From Halomonas maura (GTDB lineage Bacteria > Pseudomonadota > Gammaproteobacteria > Pseudomonadales > Halomonadaceae): 64,000 nucleotides of DNA. Of the stretch, positions 26,953 to 36,667 are shown one piece after another (the first letter of the stretch is position 1; every line of letters begins with the position of its first letter). The stretch is from NCBI RefSeq assembly GCF_030409305.1, contig NZ_JAUFPQ010000023.1:124001-188000 (forward strand), given 5' to 3'. The notes beneath the pieces were generated by a model. The model saw only the letters and a list, made by a program, of their open reading frames with translations. It ran no database searches and was not told the DNA's origin. Position numbers and translations under genes: made by a program.

Positions 26953-26968
26953 CGGCTGGCGCGCAGGC

Positions 26969-29900
26969 TCAGCCCAGCCAGCGCCGGGCGTTGCGGAACA
27001 GGCGCATCCAGGCACCGTCGCGGGTCCACTCGGCCGGCCGCCAGGAGTTGGTCACCGCCCGTACCACGCGCTCCGGGTGCGGCATCATGATGGTGACCCG
27101 GCCGTCCGGGGTGGTCAGGCCGGTGATCCCCGACGGCGAGCCATTGGGGTTGGCCGGATAGCGGGTGGTGACCTGGCCATAGTTGTCGACGTAGCGCATC
27201 GCCACCTGGCTCGAGCCCTGCATGCCGCGCAGATGGGCGCTGTCGCGGAACTCGGCGCGCCCCTCGCCGTGGGCCACGGCGATCGGCAGCCGCGAGCCCT
27301 CCATGCCGGAAAGCAGGATCGACGGGCTCTCTTCCACCCGCACCATGGCCACCCGGGCCTCGAACTGCTCCGACTCGTTGCGCACGAAGCGCGGCCAGGC
27401 CTCGGCGCCGGGGATCAATTCCTTGAGCTGGGCGAGCATCTGGCAGCCGTTGCAGACCCCCAGGGAGAAGCTGTCGTCGCGGGTGAAGAAGCCGGCGAAC
27501 TGCTCCCGGGCCCGCGCATTGAACAGCACCGACTTAGCCCAGCCGCCGCCGGCGCCCAGGACGTCGCCGTAGGAGAAGCCGCCGCAGGCCACCAGGCCCT
27601 TGTAGTCCTCCAGGGACACGCGCCCCTCGAGGATGTCGCTCATGTGCACATCCACCGCCTCGAAGCCGGCATGGTCGAAGGCCCAGGCCATCTCCAGGTG
27701 GCCGTTGACGCCCTGCTCGCGCAGCACGGCCACCGCGGGCCGGGCGGTGTTGACGAAGGGCGCGGCGATATCCTCGTCGACGTCGAAGGTCGGTACCGCC
27801 GAGAGGCCGGGATCGCGGCTGTCGAGCAGGCCGTCGAACTCGCTCTTGGCGCAGTCGGCGTTGTCGCGCAGCGCCTGCATGCGGTAGCTGGTCTCCGTCC
27901 AGGTGCGCTGGGCCAGCAGCCGGGTGGTCTCGAGCAGCGGCTCCTCGAACAGGGTCACCCGCACCTGGTCGTCGTAGCGCGGCCGGGCGATCACGCCGCA
28001 GGTCTCGAGGCCCGCCGCGGCGAACTGCGCCAGCACCTCCTCGGTGTACTCCCGCGAGACCTGGATGACCGCCCCCAGCTCCTCGGCGAACAACGCGTTG
28101 AAGGCCTCGGTGGGCTCGTCGATCAGCCAGTCGAGCTTGATCTCGAGGCCGGCATGGGCGGCGAAGGCCATCTCCAGCAGGGTGACCAGCAGGCCGCCGT
28201 CGCTGCGGTCGTGGTAGGCCAGCAGCTTGCCGTCGGCGTTGAGGCCCTGGATCACCGAGAAGAAGGCCTTGAGGTCCTCCGGATCATCCAGGTCCGGGCA
28301 GGCGTCGCCCACCTGGCCATACACCTGGGCCAGCGCCGAGCCACCGAGGCGATTGCGGCCGCCGCCCAGGTCGACCAGGATCAGGTCGGACTCGTCCTGC
28401 TCCAGGTTGATCTGCGGGGTCAGGGTGCGCATGGCATCGGTGACCGGGGCGAAGCCGGTGGTCACCAGCGACAGCGGCGCGGTGACGCTCTTCTCCTCGC
28501 CGTCCTCTTCCCAGGCGGTGCGCATGGACATGGAGTCCTTGCCCACCGGTACCGCGATGCCCAGTGCCGGGCACAGCTCCATGCCCACGGCATGCACGGC
28601 GTCATACAGCGCCTGGTTCTCGCCGGGATGGCTGGCCGCGCTCATCCAGTTGGCGGAGAGCTTGATGTCGCCGAGCTTGGCGATCGGCGCGGCGGCCAGG
28701 TTGGTGATGGTCTCGGCCACCGCCAGCCGGGCGCTGGCCGCGGGATCGATCAGCGCCACCGGCGGCCGCTCGCCCATGGCCATGGCCTCGCCGGCATGGG
28801 TATCGAAGGTCGCCGTGGTCACCGCCACGTCGGCCACCGGCACCTGCCAGGGGCCGACCATCTGGTCGCGGGCCACCTGGCCGGTGATGGAGCGGTCGCC
28901 GATGGTGATCAGGAAGTTCTTGGAGGCCACCGTGGGCAGGCGCAGCACCCGGTCCATGGCCTCGCGCAGGTCCAGGTTGTCGAGCATCACGCCGGGCAGC
29001 TCACGGCGCTCGCGGGTGAACTCGCGCTGCATCTTGGGCGGCTTGCCGAACAGCACGCTCATCGGCAGGTCCACCGGCTTGGTCGCGAAGTGGCCGTCGC
29101 GGACCTCCAGGTGGTGGGCCTCGGTGGCCTCGCCGACCACCGCGTAGGGGCAGCGCTCGCGCCGGCACAGGGCATCGAAGGTCGCCAGGTCCTCGGGGGC
29201 CACGGCGAGCACGTAGCGCTCCTGGGCCTCGTTGCACCAGATCTCCAGCGGGCTCATGCCCGGCTCGGCGTTGGGCACCTCGCGCAGCTCGAAGCGCCCG
29301 CCGCGCTCGCCGTCCTTGACCAGCTCCGGCAGGGCGTTGGAGAGGCCACCGGCGCCCACGTCGTGGATGAAGCGGATCGGGTTGTCGCCACCCAGCGCCC
29401 AGCAGCGGTCGATGACCTCCTGGACGCGGCGCTCGATCTCGGGGTTGTCGCGCTGCACCGAGGCGAAGTCGAGGTCGGCGCTGGACGTGCCGGAGGCCAT
29501 CGAGGAGGCCGCCCCGCCACCGAGGCCGATCAGCATGGCCGGGCCGCCCATCACGATCAGCTTGCCGCCGACGGGAATCTCGCCCTTCTCGACGTGCTCC
29601 TCGCGGATGTTGCCGTAGCCGCCGGCCAGCATGATCGGCTTGTGGTAACCGCGCCGCTCGATGCCCTCACCGCCCAGGGCCTCCTGCTCGTAGCTGCGGA
29701 AGTAGCCGGCCAGGTTGGGACGACCGAACTCGTTGTTGAAGGCGGCGCCACCGATGGGCCCCTCCAGCATGATCTCCAGGGCGCTGACGATGCGCTCGGG
29801 CTTGCCGTAGTCGAAGGCCTCCCAGGGCTGGACGAACTCGGGGATGCGCAGGTTGGAGACGGTGAAGCCGGTCAGGCCCGCCTTGGGCTTGCCGCCGATG

Positions 29901-30889
29901 CCGGTGGCGCCCTCGTCGCGGATCTCGCCGCCGGCCCCGGTGGCCGCCCCGGGGTGCGGGGCGATGGCCGTGGGGTGGTTGTGGGTCTCCACCTTCATCA
30001 GGATGTTCACCGGCTCCTGGTGGGTGCCGTAGACGGCCTTCTCGACGCCGCCGGTCAGCGGCGCGGCGAAGAAGCGCCCGGCCTGGCTGCCGCGAATCAC
30101 CGCGGCGTTGTCGCTGTAGGCGGAGAGGATGTCGTCCGGCGAGGCCTCGTAGGTGTTCTTGATCATCTTGAACAGCGAGCGTGGCTGGGCCTCGCCGTCC
30201 ACCACCCAGTCGGCGTTGAAGATCTTGTGGCGGCAATGCTCGGAGTTGGCCTGGGCGAACATCATCAGCTCGACATCCGAGGGATTGCGCTCGAGCCCCT
30301 GGAAGGCCTCGCACAGGTAGTCGATCTCGTCCTCGGCGAGCGCCAGGCCCAGCGCGACGTTGGCGGTCTCCAGGGCGGCGCGGCCGCCGGCGAGGATATC
30401 CACCTGGCCGAGCGGCGCCGGCTGGTGATGGACGAACAGCCGCGCGGCATCCGAGGCGTCGAACAGCACCGTCTCGGTCATGCGATCATGGAGCAGCGCG
30501 GTGACGGTCTCGAAGGCCGCCTCGGACAGGGTGCCGGCGAAGCTCACCCGGTAGGCGATGCCCCGTTCCAGGCGCTGCACCTGGGTCAGGCCGCAGTTGT
30601 GCGCGATATCGGTGGCCTTGGAGGACCAGGGCGACTGGGTGCCGATACGCGGCACCACCAGGAACAGCCGGCCCTCGCCGGGAACGGCGTCCTCGTCCCG
30701 GGCCGGGCCATAGTCCAGCAACCGCTCGAGCAGGCGCCGGTCCTCGCCGGCCAGGTCGCCCTCGTGGTCGACGAAGTGCAGATAGTCGGCGGTGACTGCC
30801 TCGACCTCGGGAACGGCGGCACGCAGGGCGGCCAGCAGCTTGGCATGACGGAAAGCGGATAAGGCGGGCGCACCACGCAGTTCGAGCAT
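26969..30889 (-). CDS. purL: Phosphoribosylformylglycinamidine synthase PurL (large, single chain)
   Basis: 1306 residues. Converts FGAR to FGAM with glutamine and ATP. N-terminal PurS-like domain, then FGAM-synthetase halves: [18 protein letters not shown] (about 215), [17 protein letters not shown] (about 300), [17 protein letters not shown], and [12 protein letters not shown] in the second half. The C-terminal glutaminase has nucleophile Cys in [10 protein letters not shown] (about 1145) and PHPER near the end. ATG at 30889 (MLELRG) follows AGGAT. A frame extending 53 codons further overlaps the divergent mltF region and is rejected. A 1261-codon open frame on the opposite strand is an antisense artefact of high GC. 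Confidence 0.97.
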   Translation of the reverse strand: MLELRGAPALSAFRHAKLLAALRAAVPEVEAVTADYLHFVDHEGDLAGEDRRLLERLLDYGPARDEDAVPGEGRLFLVVPRIGTQSPWSSKATDIAHNCGLTQVQRLERGIAYRVSFAGTLSEAAFETVTALLHDRMTETVLFDASDAARLFVHHQPAPLGQVDILAGGRAALETANVALGLALAEDEIDYLCEAFQGLERNPSDVELMMFAQANSEHCRHKIFNADWVVDGEAQPRSLFKMIKNTYEASPDDILSAYSDNAAVIRGSQAGRFFAAPLTGGVEKAVYGTHQEPVNILMKVETHNHPTAIAPHPGAATGAGGEIRDEGATGIGGKPKAGLTGFTVSNLRIPEFVQPWEAFDYGKPERIVSALEIMLEGPIGGAAFNNEFGRPNLAGYFRSYEQEALGGEGIERRGYHKPIMLAGGYGNIREEHVEKGEIPVGGKLIVMGGPAMLIGLGGGAASSMASGTSSADLDFASVQRDNPEIERRVQEVIDRCWALGGDNPIRFIHDVGAGGLSNALPELVKDGERGGRFELREVPNAEPGMSPLEIWCNEAQERYVLAVAPEDLATFDALCRRERCPYAVVGEATEAHHLEVRDGHFATKPVDLPMSVLFGKPPKMQREFTRERRELPGVMLDNLDLREAMDRVLRLPTVASKNFLITIGDRSITGQVARDQMVGPWQVPVADVAVTTATFDTHAGEAMAMGERPPVALIDPAASARLAVAETITNLAAAPIAKLGDIKLSANWMSAASHPGENQALYDAVHAVGMELCPALGIAVPVGKDSMSMRTAWEEDGEEKSVTAPLSLVTTGFAPVTDAMRTLTPQINLEQDESDLILVDLGGGRNRLGGSALAQVYGQVGDACPDLDDPEDLKAFFSVIQGLNADGKLLAYHDRSDGGLLVTLLEMAFAAHAGLEIKLDWLIDEPTEAFNALFAEELGAVIQVSREYTEEVLAQFAAAGLETCGVIARPRYDDQVRVTLFEEPLLETTRLLAQRTWTETSYRMQALRDNADCAKSEFDGLLDSRDPGLSAVPTFDVDEDIAAPFVNTARPAVAVLREQGVNGHLEMAWAFDHAGFEAVDVHMSDILEGRVSLEDYKGLVACGGFSYGDVLGAGGGWAKSVLFNARAREQFAGFFTRDDSFSLGVCNGCQMLAQLKELIPGAEAWPRFVRNESEQFEARVAMVRVEESPSILLSGMEGSRLPIAVAHGEGRAEFRDSAHLRGMQGSSQVAMRYVDNYGQVTTRYPANPNGSPSGITGLTTPDGRVTIMMPHPERVVRAVTNSWRPAEWTRDGAWMRLFRNARRWLG

Positions 30890-30949
30890 ATCCTGGGGCC
30901 TCTGAAACAAGCGGAATGACGGGGCCGCGGCCGGCGGCAACGAGCGCAC

Positions 30950-30955
30950 ATGATA
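30950..30955 (-). promoter_or_regulatory. Possible -10 box of purL
   Basis: TATCAT on the minus strand, 61 bases upstream of the purL ATG; the -35 region is poor. No PurR-type box was recognised. Confidence 0.3.
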
Positions 30956-31046
30956 CTGGAAAGCACCGGTCGCGAGAAATCGCCGTGGATGACAGCCGAC
31001 CGGCGGCTGGGTAAGGTGGAGCCTCCCGTCGCTGCCCACCGCGCCC

Positions 31047-32510
31047 ATGCCCGCATCCCTGTTCTCCCACCTCCGCCGCCACCGGCGAGGCTACCTGACG
31101 CTGTGCGCCGTGCTGCTGCTCGGCCTGGTCCCCGAACCGCCGGACCGCGCGCCGGGGCCGCACCTGGAGGCCGTGCGCGAGCGGGACTTCCTGAGCATCC
31201 AGACCCGCAACACCCCCACCACCTACTACGAGGGACGCGAGGGCCCCACCGGCTTCGAGTACGAGCTGATGCGTCGCTTCGCCGACCACCTGGACGTCAG
31301 CCTGACCCTCGATGCCGACCACAATATCGCCGGCGTCCTGCAGGCGGTACGCGAGGAGGGGGACCTGGGGGCCGCCGCCCTGCCGCTGGACCCGACCCAG
31401 CCGGGCCTGCTGTTCAGCCGGCCGATCATGCCGCTGCAGCCGCTGCTGGTCTATCGCCGCGGACTGCCGCCGCCGCAGGGCATCGACGACCTGGCGGGAC
31501 TGGAGATCGGCACCCTCAGCGGCACCGGGACCGACCTGGTGATGCGTGAGCTGCAGGCCGAGCATCCCCGCCTGGGCTGGAAGGAGTCCGCCAACATGGA
31601 AGTGGCGGCTCTGCTGGGCCAGGTGGCCAACGGCCGCCTGGATGCCGCCGTGGTCTTCGAGCACCAGTTCCGCCTCAACCGCCTGTTCTTTCCCGAAGTG
31701 GAGGATGGCTTCCGGCTCGGCAAGCCGCTGTCCCTGGCCTGGGCCTTTCCCGCCGGCCAGGGGCTTGGGCTGGTCCGCGAGGCCAACCGCTTCCTCGACC
31801 AGCTCCAGGGCAGCGGCCTGCTCGAGCGCCTCGAGACCCGCTACTTCGGCCGCGACAACTACCTGGAGTACGTCGGCGCCCGCACCTTCATCGGCCATGT
31901 CCATGCCCGCCTGCCGGACTACGCCGAGCTGTTCCGCGAGGCGGCACGGGGCTCCGGCTTCGACTGGAAGCTGCTCGCCGCGGTGGGCTACCAGGAATCC
32001 CACTGGCGGCCCCGCGCCACCTCACCGACCGGCGTGCGCGGCCTGATGATGCTGACCAACGCCACCGCCGCGGAGATGGACGTCGACAACCGCCTCGACC
32101 CGGCCCAGAGCATCGACGGCGGGGCGCGCTACCTGCGCGAACTGAAGGACCGCCTGCCCGAGTCGATCACCGGCGAGGACCGGCTGTTCATGGCGCTGGC
32201 CGCCTACAACGTCGGTCTCGGCCACCTCTACGACGCGCGACGCCTCGCCGAGGGGCGCGGCGGCGACCCCGACGCCTGGGCGGACGTGCGCGACGCCCTG
32301 CCGTTGCTCCAGGAGCGCGAATGGTTCAGCAAGACCCGCCACGGCTATGCGCGGGGGGGCGAACCGGTCATCTATGTCCGCAACGTTCGCCGCTACTACG
32401 AGATCCTCGCCTACGTGTACCGCAGCCAGCAGCAGTTCCACCAGCTCAATGCCCGGCTCCCCGAGGAGGCCGAGAGCGGGATCTTCGACCTGGTGCCACC
32501 GAGCAGTTGA
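31047..32510 (+). CDS. mltF: Membrane-bound lytic murein transglycosylase MltF
   Basis: 487 residues. N-terminal signal/anchor (about 15-30, [13 protein letters not shown]). Residues ~40-265 are a periplasmic solute-binding-type domain ([15 protein letters not shown] and [13 protein letters not shown]). Residues ~285-440 are an SLT lysozyme-like domain with catalytic Glu in [10 protein letters not shown] (about 317), [10 protein letters not shown] and AAYNVGLGH. Cleaves glycan strands to anhydromuropeptides at the outer membrane. No Cys lipobox is evident, unlike many homologues. Divergent from purL and convergent with tadA. Confidence 0.95.
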   Translation: MPASLFSHLRRHRRGYLTLCAVLLLGLVPEPPDRAPGPHLEAVRERDFLSIQTRNTPTTYYEGREGPTGFEYELMRRFADHLDVSLTLDADHNIAGVLQAVREEGDLGAAALPLDPTQPGLLFSRPIMPLQPLLVYRRGLPPPQGIDDLAGLEIGTLSGTGTDLVMRELQAEHPRLGWKESANMEVAALLGQVANGRLDAAVVFEHQFRLNRLFFPEVEDGFRLGKPLSLAWAFPAGQGLGLVREANRFLDQLQGSGLLERLETRYFGRDNYLEYVGARTFIGHVHARLPDYAELFREAARGSGFDWKLLAAVGYQESHWRPRATSPTGVRGLMMLTNATAAEMDVDNRLDPAQSIDGGARYLRELKDRLPESITGEDRLFMALAAYNVGLGHLYDARRLAEGRGGDPDAWADVRDALPLLQEREWFSKTRHGYARGGEPVIYVRNVRRYYEILAYVYRSQQQFHQLNARLPEEAESGIFDLVPPSS

Positions 32511-32542
32511 ACCAGCGGGGCCTCCCGCCGGGCCCGCCGCCG

Positions 32543-33091
<549 letters not shown>

Positions 33092-33116
33092 TCATGGCCC
33101 CTGGAGGATACCCGGA

Positions 33117-33929
33117 ATGCCCGACGCCCTGAACGCCCTGGTGGACCTGCTCGGTCTCGAACCCCTGGAAGAGAACCTGTTCCGCGGTCGCAGCCAGGAC
33201 CTCGGCCTGCCCCAGCTGTTCGGCGGCCAGGTGCTGGGCCAGGCGCTCTCCGCCGCGACCCACACCGTGGATGCCTCGCGGCGGGTACACTCCCTGCACG
33301 GCTACTTCCTGCGCCCCGGCGACGCCAGTCGACCGGTGGTCTACCAGGTCGATGCCGTGCGCGACGGCGCCAGCTTCACCACCCGCCGGGTCACCGCCAT
33401 CCAGAAGGGCCGGCCGATCTTCTTCTGCAGCGCCTCCTTCCACGGCGAGGAGACGAGCCTCGCCCATCAGCCCCAGATGCCCGAGGTGACCGCCCCCGAG
33501 CGCGTGGCCCCGGATCCCGGCCGGGTGACCCGCTTCCCGGGCCACCCCATCGAGTTCCTGCCCCTGGACGAGGCGGCCGAGGCCGGTCAGCCGGCGCGCA
33601 AGCGGCTGTGGTTCCGGCTGGCCGGCGAGTTGCCCGACGACCCGGCACTGCACCGCTACCTGCTCGCCTACAGTTCCGACTTCAACCTGCTGACCACCGC
33701 CCTGGTGCCCCACGGCATCCGCTTCGGTGACCCCTCGCTGCAGATCGCCAGCCTCGATCACGCCCTGTGGTTCCACCACGACGTCAAGGTCAACGACTGG
33801 CTGCTCTACGACATGGACAGTCCCTGGGCCGGCGGTGCCCGCGCCTTCAGCCGGGGCAGCATCTACGACCGACACGGCCGGCTCGTCGCCTCCAGCGCCC
33901 AGGAGGGCCTGACCCGACTGCGCGACTGA
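33117..33929 (+). CDS. tesB: Acyl-CoA thioesterase II (TesB)
   Basis: 270 residues. Double hotdog fold. FGGQVLGQALSAA (about 37) and HSLHGYFLRPGD (about 57) in the first hotdog; YSSDFNLL (catalytic Asp, about 182), SLDHALWFH and SSAQEGLTR (catalytic Gln near the end) in the second. Hydrolyses medium- and long-chain acyl-CoA. GGAGG sits nine bases before ATG 33117; a longer frame overlapping the divergent tadA start is rejected. Confidence 0.94.
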   Translation: MPDALNALVDLLGLEPLEENLFRGRSQDLGLPQLFGGQVLGQALSAATHTVDASRRVHSLHGYFLRPGDASRPVVYQVDAVRDGASFTTRRVTAIQKGRPIFFCSASFHGEETSLAHQPQMPEVTAPERVAPDPGRVTRFPGHPIEFLPLDEAAEAGQPARKRLWFRLAGELPDDPALHRYLLAYSSDFNLLTTALVPHGIRFGDPSLQIASLDHALWFHHDVKVNDWLLYDMDSPWAGGARAFSRGSIYDRHGRLVASSAQEGLTRLRD

Positions 33930-34170
33930 CGCCCTGCGTGTCGTGCCGGGGAATCCCGGCGTCGCCGCGGGAACGTTGCCCGCCAAGGGCCTACCTACCT
34001 TGAGAGTAGCGACGACCTCCAGGGCGCGGTCGTCGCCTCGCGGGCGTCTCCGGGCGTCCGCCCGTGCGGGTCAGAGTCGTGGGTGACTCGGCGACGGTCT
34101 CGACATGACCGCCCTCTCGCCTCCCACGATTCCGCCCTCAGGCATATGAACGGGCGAGGAGTGCCGAGCC

Positions 34171-35490
34171 ATGTCCAAGCAAGCCAACGTGAACTTCCAG
34201 CAGTCCATCGATCAGGGCGACCGCCTGGTACCGGTCAACCTGCGCCAGAGCGGCGACCCCGGCATCCAGATGCTGATCTCCAATCGCGTGCGCAAGTCCC
34301 CCTACTGGCACCTCTCGGTCGAGGCCGGGTGCTGGAAGGCCACCGTCTACAACCGCATGTACCATCCGCGGGCCTATGTGCGGCCCGAGGACGGCGGAGC
34401 CATGGAGGAATATCGCGCCCTGGTCAATGACGTGACCCTGTGGAATGTCGCCGTCGAGCGGCCGATCCGCGTCAAGGGACCCGACGCCGAGGCCTTCTGC
34501 AACTACGTCTGCACCCGCGACGTGACCCGGGTGCCGACGATGATGGGCCGCTATGTGGTGCTCTGCGACGAGCAGGGCCATGTACTCAACGACCCGGTGA
34601 TGCTGCGCGTCGCGGATGACGAGTTCTGGTTCACCATCAGCGACTCGGACCTGGCGTACTGGTTCAAGGGCATCAACCACGGCCTGCGCTACGACGTCAC
34701 CATCGACGAGATCGATGTCTCGCCGTTGCAGGTCCAGGGCCCCAAGTCCGAGGACCTGATCGCCGACCTGGTCGGCGAGGGGGTGCGCGAGGTGCCCTAC
34801 TACGGCCTGATGGCGGCCACCATCGAGGGGGCCGAGGTGCTCATCTCCCAGACCGGCTTCTCCGGCGAGAAGGGCTACGAGGTCTACGCCTACGACTCCA
34901 CGCTGCATGCCGAGACCATCTGGAACGCCATCCTCGACAAGGGGGAGAAGTACGATCTCAAGGTGATCGCCCCGGCCCACCACCGCCGCATCGCCGCCGG
35001 CATCCTCTCCTACGGCCAGGACCTGGATCACGAGACCAATCCCTTCCAGTGCAACCTGGGGCACATGGTGCCCAAGGCCAAGGAAGCCGACTACATCGGC
35101 CGCGACGCCCTGGAGCGGACCCGCGAGCTGGTCAGCCAGGGCACGCCGCCGTTCACCCACCAGCTGGTCGGCCTCAAGCTCGGCGGCCGACCGATCGAGG
35201 ACTATGCCCCGGATTTCTGGCTGGTCGGCCACGACGCCGATGGCGACGCCTGCGGCTGGATCACCTCGCCCTGGTACTGTCCGGAGCTCGGCACCAACAT
35301 CGCCATGGCCTATGTGCCGGTGGCCGCGGCGGCGCTCGGTACCGCCCTGGTGGCCTGGTTGCCCGACGAGTTCCTCGACATTCCCGGGAAACCGGTCGAT
35401 GCCGTGGTCTGCGAGATGCCCTTCCGCGCCTCGGTGAACCCCAGCTCCCGGGAGCGGGCCAAGGCCGCGGGCCGCGACCACGCCTTCTGA
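34171..35490 (+). CDS. GcvT/DmdA-family folate-dependent aminomethyltransferase or demethylase
   Basis: 439 residues. Tetrahydrofolate-binding GCV_T fold: YRALVNDVTLWNVAVERPIRVKGPDA (about 70-95), DVSPLQVQGPKSEDL (about 184), QTGFSGEKGYEVYAYD (about 226) and the GCV_T C-terminal barrel (WITSPWYCPELGTNIAMAYV). The opening RVRKSPYWHLSVEAGCWKATVYN is like DMSP-demethylase-type DmdA relatives rather than true glycine-cleavage T protein, and gcvH/gcvP are absent. It probably moves a methyl or methylene group from a small methylated compound to folate; the substrate is unknown. A 241-base leader precedes it. GAGGAG lies nine bases before the ATG. Confidence 0.75.
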   Translation: MSKQANVNFQQSIDQGDRLVPVNLRQSGDPGIQMLISNRVRKSPYWHLSVEAGCWKATVYNRMYHPRAYVRPEDGGAMEEYRALVNDVTLWNVAVERPIRVKGPDAEAFCNYVCTRDVTRVPTMMGRYVVLCDEQGHVLNDPVMLRVADDEFWFTISDSDLAYWFKGINHGLRYDVTIDEIDVSPLQVQGPKSEDLIADLVGEGVREVPYYGLMAATIEGAEVLISQTGFSGEKGYEVYAYDSTLHAETIWNAILDKGEKYDLKVIAPAHHRRIAAGILSYGQDLDHETNPFQCNLGHMVPKAKEADYIGRDALERTRELVSQGTPPFTHQLVGLKLGGRPIEDYAPDFWLVGHDADGDACGWITSPWYCPELGTNIAMAYVPVAAAALGTALVAWLPDEFLDIPGKPVDAVVCEMPFRASVNPSSRERAKAAGRDHAF

Positions 35491-35522
35491 GCACCGCGCC
35501 CGGGGCCTGGCCCCGGGCGCGC

Positions 35523-35551
35523 TTGGCAGGCCGGCGTGGTGATCGTATGAT
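35523..35551 (+). promoter_or_regulatory. Sigma-70 promoter of tRNA-Thr
   Basis: TTGGCA (35523-35528), 17 bases, TATGAT (35546-35551). The tRNA begins nine bases later, and the interval GCACGGCAC is a GC-rich discriminator. Confidence 0.75.
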
Positions 35552-35560
35552 GCACGGCAC

Positions 35561-35636
35561 GCCGGTGTAGCTCAGTCGGTAGAGCAACGCACTCGTAATG
35601 CGTAGGTCGGGGGTTCGATTCCTCTCACCGGCACCA
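35561..35636 (+). tRNA. tRNA-Thr (anticodon CGT)
   Basis: 76 bases with encoded CCA. Acceptor GCCGGTG/CACCGGC, D-arm TAGCTCAGTCGGTAGAGC, anticodon loop CTCGTAA giving CGT (reads ACG), T-arm GGTTCGATTCC. Confidence 0.96.
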
Positions 35637-35649
35637 GACCATCTCAGCA

Positions 35650-35686
35650 AACCGCCATCCGGCTCACTCCGGGTGGCGGTTTTTTC
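35650..35686 (+). terminator. Rho-independent terminator of tRNA-Thr
   Basis: AACCGCCATCCGG, short loop, CCGGGTGGCGGTT (one G-T wobble), then TTTTT. The best canonical terminator in the window. Confidence 0.9.
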
Positions 35687-35689
35687 CTT

Positions 35690-36047
35690 CGCCCTCATGG
35701 CGCGTCCCGCATGCCGCCCATGCCCCGGTTCGCCCGCGCCTGTCGCGCTCGACCGGCTCGGAGGCAGGAACAGGGCATTCGCGCCTGGTAACCCCGGTAG
35801 GCGCTCCCGGTCATCGGCTCCGGGTGCGATAGGCCTTCTGGCCGACGCGCTCGATCCGGGGCCGGCTGGCAGGGCATTCAGCGGCGGTACTCCTGGTCAT
35901 GGCGATGGAAACCGTGCGTCGATGATGATGGAAAGACCACACCTTGATCTATAGACCAAGGCCCACCCCCTCCCGCCAGGCCTGGCCAGTCGGTCCCGGG
36001 ACACTGGCATGGCCTGCTCGACGCCGCGGCCGCTCGCCGTGCGCGGC
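35690..36047. other. Non-coding or decayed stretch after tRNA-Thr
   Basis: About 360 bases between the tRNA-Thr terminator and the umuDC remnant. I see no open frame with a credible start, no protein family and no repeats. It includes a short AT-rich piece around 35915-35960 (GATGATGATGGAAAGACC, then CTTGATCTATAGACC). Position next to a tRNA and a decayed SOS operon suggests leftover DNA from a deletion or lost element. Confidence 0.5.
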
Positions 36048-36526
36048 TCAGCGCACCTTGACCCGCATCAGTTCGTTCCAGCGGGTGGTGTAGCGCGGGG
36101 GGCGCCGCTCGCCGACGAAGCTCTCGTCGATGGGGTACACCTCCACGTCCGGGGAGAACTCGCCGAGCACCGGGTTGACCCGCCGGCTCATGTCGCCATA
36201 GAGGGCATAGTGGCTGGAGAGCAGCGTCGCCTGGCGACGCACCGCCGGCGGCAGCAGGTGCATCGGCGCGCCCGTGGCCACGCCCAGCAGGTCGCCGTCG
36301 TGGATGCCTCGCCGAGCATCGAGTCGCCCTCGGCACGCACGAAGCAGGTGGCCGCCGGGCGGCGTACCACATGGGCGTGCAGGTCGATCTCCACGTCCAG
36401 GTGATCGTCCGCGGGGCTGGGAAGGCCGACCCGCACCCGGCAGCCCAGCAATGGCCGGGCCTCGCCCCCCGGCAGGGGGGCGGCCCGGCGCGCCAGCCCC
36501 GAAAGAGGCGACAGCGGCGGCGACAT
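36048..36526 (-). pseudogene. Collapsed umuDC (DNA polymerase V) remnant
   Basis: Read on the minus strand from ATG 36526. The first ~73 codons give a UmuD N-terminal half: VGLPSPADDHLDVEIDLHAH, then FVRAEGDSMLGEA, with the catalytic-Ser segment GDSM. A one-base slip near 36306 shifts to the frame reading IHDGDLLGVATG, the next UmuD block. UmuD then stops abruptly and joins, near 36275, a UmuC internal segment: TLLSSHYALYGDMSRRV and SPDVEVYPIDESF (Y-family polymerase palm). Around 36110 this jumps to what looks like the UmuC C-terminal tail, PPRYTTRWNELMRVKVR, and a stop. So at least one frameshift and two internal deletions have reduced ~1.7 kb to 0.48 kb. The upstream LexA box is intact. 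No functional polymerase can be made. Confidence 0.85.
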
Positions 36527-36541
36527 GGCATCCCCCACAGA

Positions 36542-36561
36542 TGCTGTATTTAATTACAGCA
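36542..36561. promoter_or_regulatory. LexA (SOS) box upstream of the umuDC remnant
   Basis: CTGTATTTAATTACAG at 36544-36559 matches the gammaproteobacterial CTGT-N8-ACAG operator; the symmetry extends to TGC/GCA on both sides. It lies 18 bases upstream of the remnant umuD ATG, the normal place for a repressed SOS promoter. Confidence 0.88.
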
Positions 36562-36667
36562 TTCATCAGGCCTCGCCGCCTGACAAGCCTCTGCTTCCTC
36601 ACCGCCTGGGGGGGATGCCCGGGGCCGTGCTAACGTGACAAGCGACCCCGCCCCCGAGGACGCGCCG

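Noticed and set aside
27077..30862. 1261-codon open frame on the plus strand opposite purL
   Set aside because: Antisense to a full-length purL with all motifs; composition (A, G, L, H, Q, R) is the usual shadow in GC-rich DNA, with no family features.
33930..34170. Riboswitch (glycine, SAM or folate type) upstream of the GcvT-like gene
   Set aside because: Hairpins are present, but I could match none of the conserved core sequences.
36048..36526. A novel minimal UmuD-UmuC fusion enzyme
   Set aside because: A frameshift interrupts the protein and the palm, finger and little-finger parts of the polymerase are missing, so decay is the simpler reading.
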